From assembly GCA_937884915.1 (NCBI GenBank), contig CALAAN010000233.1:1-7130 (forward strand): a DNA stretch of 7,130 nucleotides. The letters run 5' to 3'. Below the pieces are notes generated by a model. That model was given only the letters and a program-made list of their open reading frames with translations, did not search any database and had not been told where the DNA came from. Origin of the DNA: an uncultured Oscillibacter sp. Its GTDB lineage: Bacteria; Bacillota; Clostridia; Oscillospirales; Oscillospiraceae. A program made the translations under genes and the position numbers. The stretch's first letter is position 1, and each line of letters opens with the position of its first letter. Positions 6,056 to 7,130 of this stretch are shown piece by piece.

Positions 6056-7130
6056 ATGGATCAGAAGCTGGCAGTCCTCTTTATGCCGGACGATATGACC
6101 CTGACAAAAGAAAAAACGCCGCTGATGCTCAGGCCCATTTTGTTCTGCCCCATTCTCACGTGGATGGTCGAAGAACTGATGGGGCAGGGTATTGAGCGGT
6201 TTTTTATTGTGTCTGACAAACGGGCGCACGACACGATGCGCCCCTACATTCCCGAGCGTGCCGACGTCACCTATGTCGACGGGGCGAAGCACGGGGAAGA
6301 GCTTTTGAAGCTCCTTAAGAATGAAAAGGGCAGCGTGCTCATCGTCAACGGTGCGGTGCTGCCCGTGGGTGTGTTCTCCGGCGGCGCGGTCTACTCGGCC
6401 GAGGCAAAGGAGTGCTGCAAGGTGCTCAAAGAGCACGGCGCTTTCGCCGCCTTCCCCAAGGGGGCGGAGATCACGAAGGGCTTCCTGCCCGTCGGCGACG
6501 ACGAGGAACTCAGGTCCGCACAGGATATGTGCCGCCGCAAGATCGCCGACAGGCACTTCGCCGCGGGCGTTTCCATCATGGACGTGAACAACACCTACAT
6601 CGACCCCCGCGTCAAAATCGGCAGCGGCACGGTCATCCTGCCGGGCACGATCCTGCGCGGCCGGACCGTCATCGGCAAAAACTGCACCATCGGCCCGAAC
6701 GCCATGATCCGCGACTGCACGGTCGGCGACGAGACCGAGGTGAACGCCTCGCAATTAAACGAGAGCACCGTCGGCGCGCACACAACCGTCGGTCCCTTTG
6801 CCTATGTGCGCCCGAACTCCAAGATCGGCGACCATGTCAAAGTCGGCGACTTTGTCGAGATCAAAAACAGCGTCATCGGCAACGGCACGAAGATCTCGCA
6901 CCTCACCTACGTCGGCGACAGCGACTGCGGCGAGCGCATCAACTTCGGCTGCGGCACGGTCACGACGAACTACGACGGCTTTAAAAAGTTCCGCTGCACG
7001 ATCGGCGACGACGCTTTCATCGGCTGCAACACAAACCTCATCGCCCCCGTCACGGTCGGAAACGGCAGCTACATCGCCGCCGGCTCCACCATCACCGACG
7101 AGGTGCCCGCCGATTCCCTCGCCATCGCGC
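6056..7130 (+). CDS. GlmU homologue: acetyltransferase domain with a degenerate pyrophosphorylase domain (3' end outside window)
   Basis: The frame is open for 358 codons to the window edge. Residues from about 160 on match the GlmU C-terminal half: the linker RRKIADRHFAAGVSIMD, then left-handed beta-helix hexapeptide repeats from about 182. By motif alignment with Escherichia coli, the acetyl-transfer residues are kept: Arg252 (YVRPNS), Lys270 (VEIKNS), His282 as catalytic base (SHLTYVGDS, E. coli His363), Tyr285, Asn296, the NYDG at 305-308 and Lys311. This domain makes GlcNAc-1-phosphate from glucosamine-1-phosphate and acetyl-CoA. The N-terminal part (1-160) aligns loosely with the uridyltransferase fold but is about 70 residues short. 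The glycine-rich GxGTRM loop is absent (PDDMTLTKEK instead). The PK lysine is replaced (TPLML), no QQPLGTAHA-like motif is seen, and GDxPL appears as NGAVLP. The frame is uninterrupted with normal codon use, so this is not a recent frameshift. It probably acts only as an acetyltransferase for peptidoglycan precursor synthesis. Because its bifunctionality is doubtful I leave the symbol blank; glmU is the nearest name. Confidence 0.9.
   Translation, partial: MDQKLAVLFMPDDMTLTKEKTPLMLRPILFCPILTWMVEELMGQGIERFFIVSDKRAHDTMRPYIPERADVTYVDGAKHGEELLKLLKNEKGSVLIVNGAVLPVGVFSGGAVYSAEAKECCKVLKEHGAFAAFPKGAEITKGFLPVGDDEELRSAQDMCRRKIADRHFAAGVSIMDVNNTYIDPRVKIGSGTVILPGTILRGRTVIGKNCTIGPNAMIRDCTVGDETEVNASQLNESTVGAHTTVGPFAYVRPNSKIGDHVKVGDFVEIKNSVIGNGTKISHLTYVGDSDCGERINFGCGTVTTNYDGFKKFRCTIGDDAFIGCNTNLIAPVTVGNGSYIAAGSTITDEVPADSLAIA

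Noticed and set aside
5894..6754. Open frame of 286 codons on the minus strand
   Set aside because: It is antisense to the GlmU homologue and crosses its promoter region. The protein is low-complexity and unlike known families.

Overview
The window is about 7.1 kb of GC-rich bacterial chromosome. Strong AGGAGG-type ribosome binding sites, intrinsic terminators and the character of the proteins point to a Gram-positive member of the Clostridia. A clostridial SpoIIQ-like M23 protein, a lysine-rich insertion in phosphoglycerate kinase and the high GC content suggest an Oscillospirales/Ruminococcaceae-type lineage. That placement is an inference, because no rRNA or other taxonomic marker is present.

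Layout from left to right. Bases 2-418 (+) hold the C-terminal end of a drug/metabolite-transporter family (EamA) permease cut by the window edge. Bases 419-733 are a non-coding stretch packed with direct repeats and nested palindromes that looks like a multi-hairpin intergenic repeat. A 21-bp-stem bidirectional terminator (734-779) closes the convergent pair formed with the next gene, a membrane-anchored M23/LytM peptidase of SpoIIQ type (777-1526, -). After another intrinsic terminator (1574-1612) comes a minus-strand block read right to left: trmL (tRNA Cm34/Um34 methyltransferase), pgk, tpiA and gpmI. Divergent from trmL, across an AT-rich promoter region (5833-6055), a plus-strand gene starts at 6056 and runs off the window. 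It is a GlmU homologue.

Pgk, TpiA and GpmI interconvert 1,3-bisphosphoglycerate, 3-phosphoglycerate and 2-phosphoglycerate and equilibrate the triose phosphates. They form a compact glycolytic gene cluster that lacks a neighbouring gap gene in this window. A good sigma-A-type promoter lies in front of trmL, and the first clear terminator is after gpmI, so the four genes may be one transcript.

The most interesting item is the GlmU homologue. Its left-handed beta-helix acetyltransferase domain looks intact, with the catalytic His, Arg, Lys, Tyr and Asn residues in place. Its N-terminal pyrophosphorylase domain is about 70 residues short and lacks the GxGTRM and GDxPL signatures, so it probably cannot make UDP-GlcNAc from GlcNAc-1-P. 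The second item of interest is the palindrome-rich element at 441-726.
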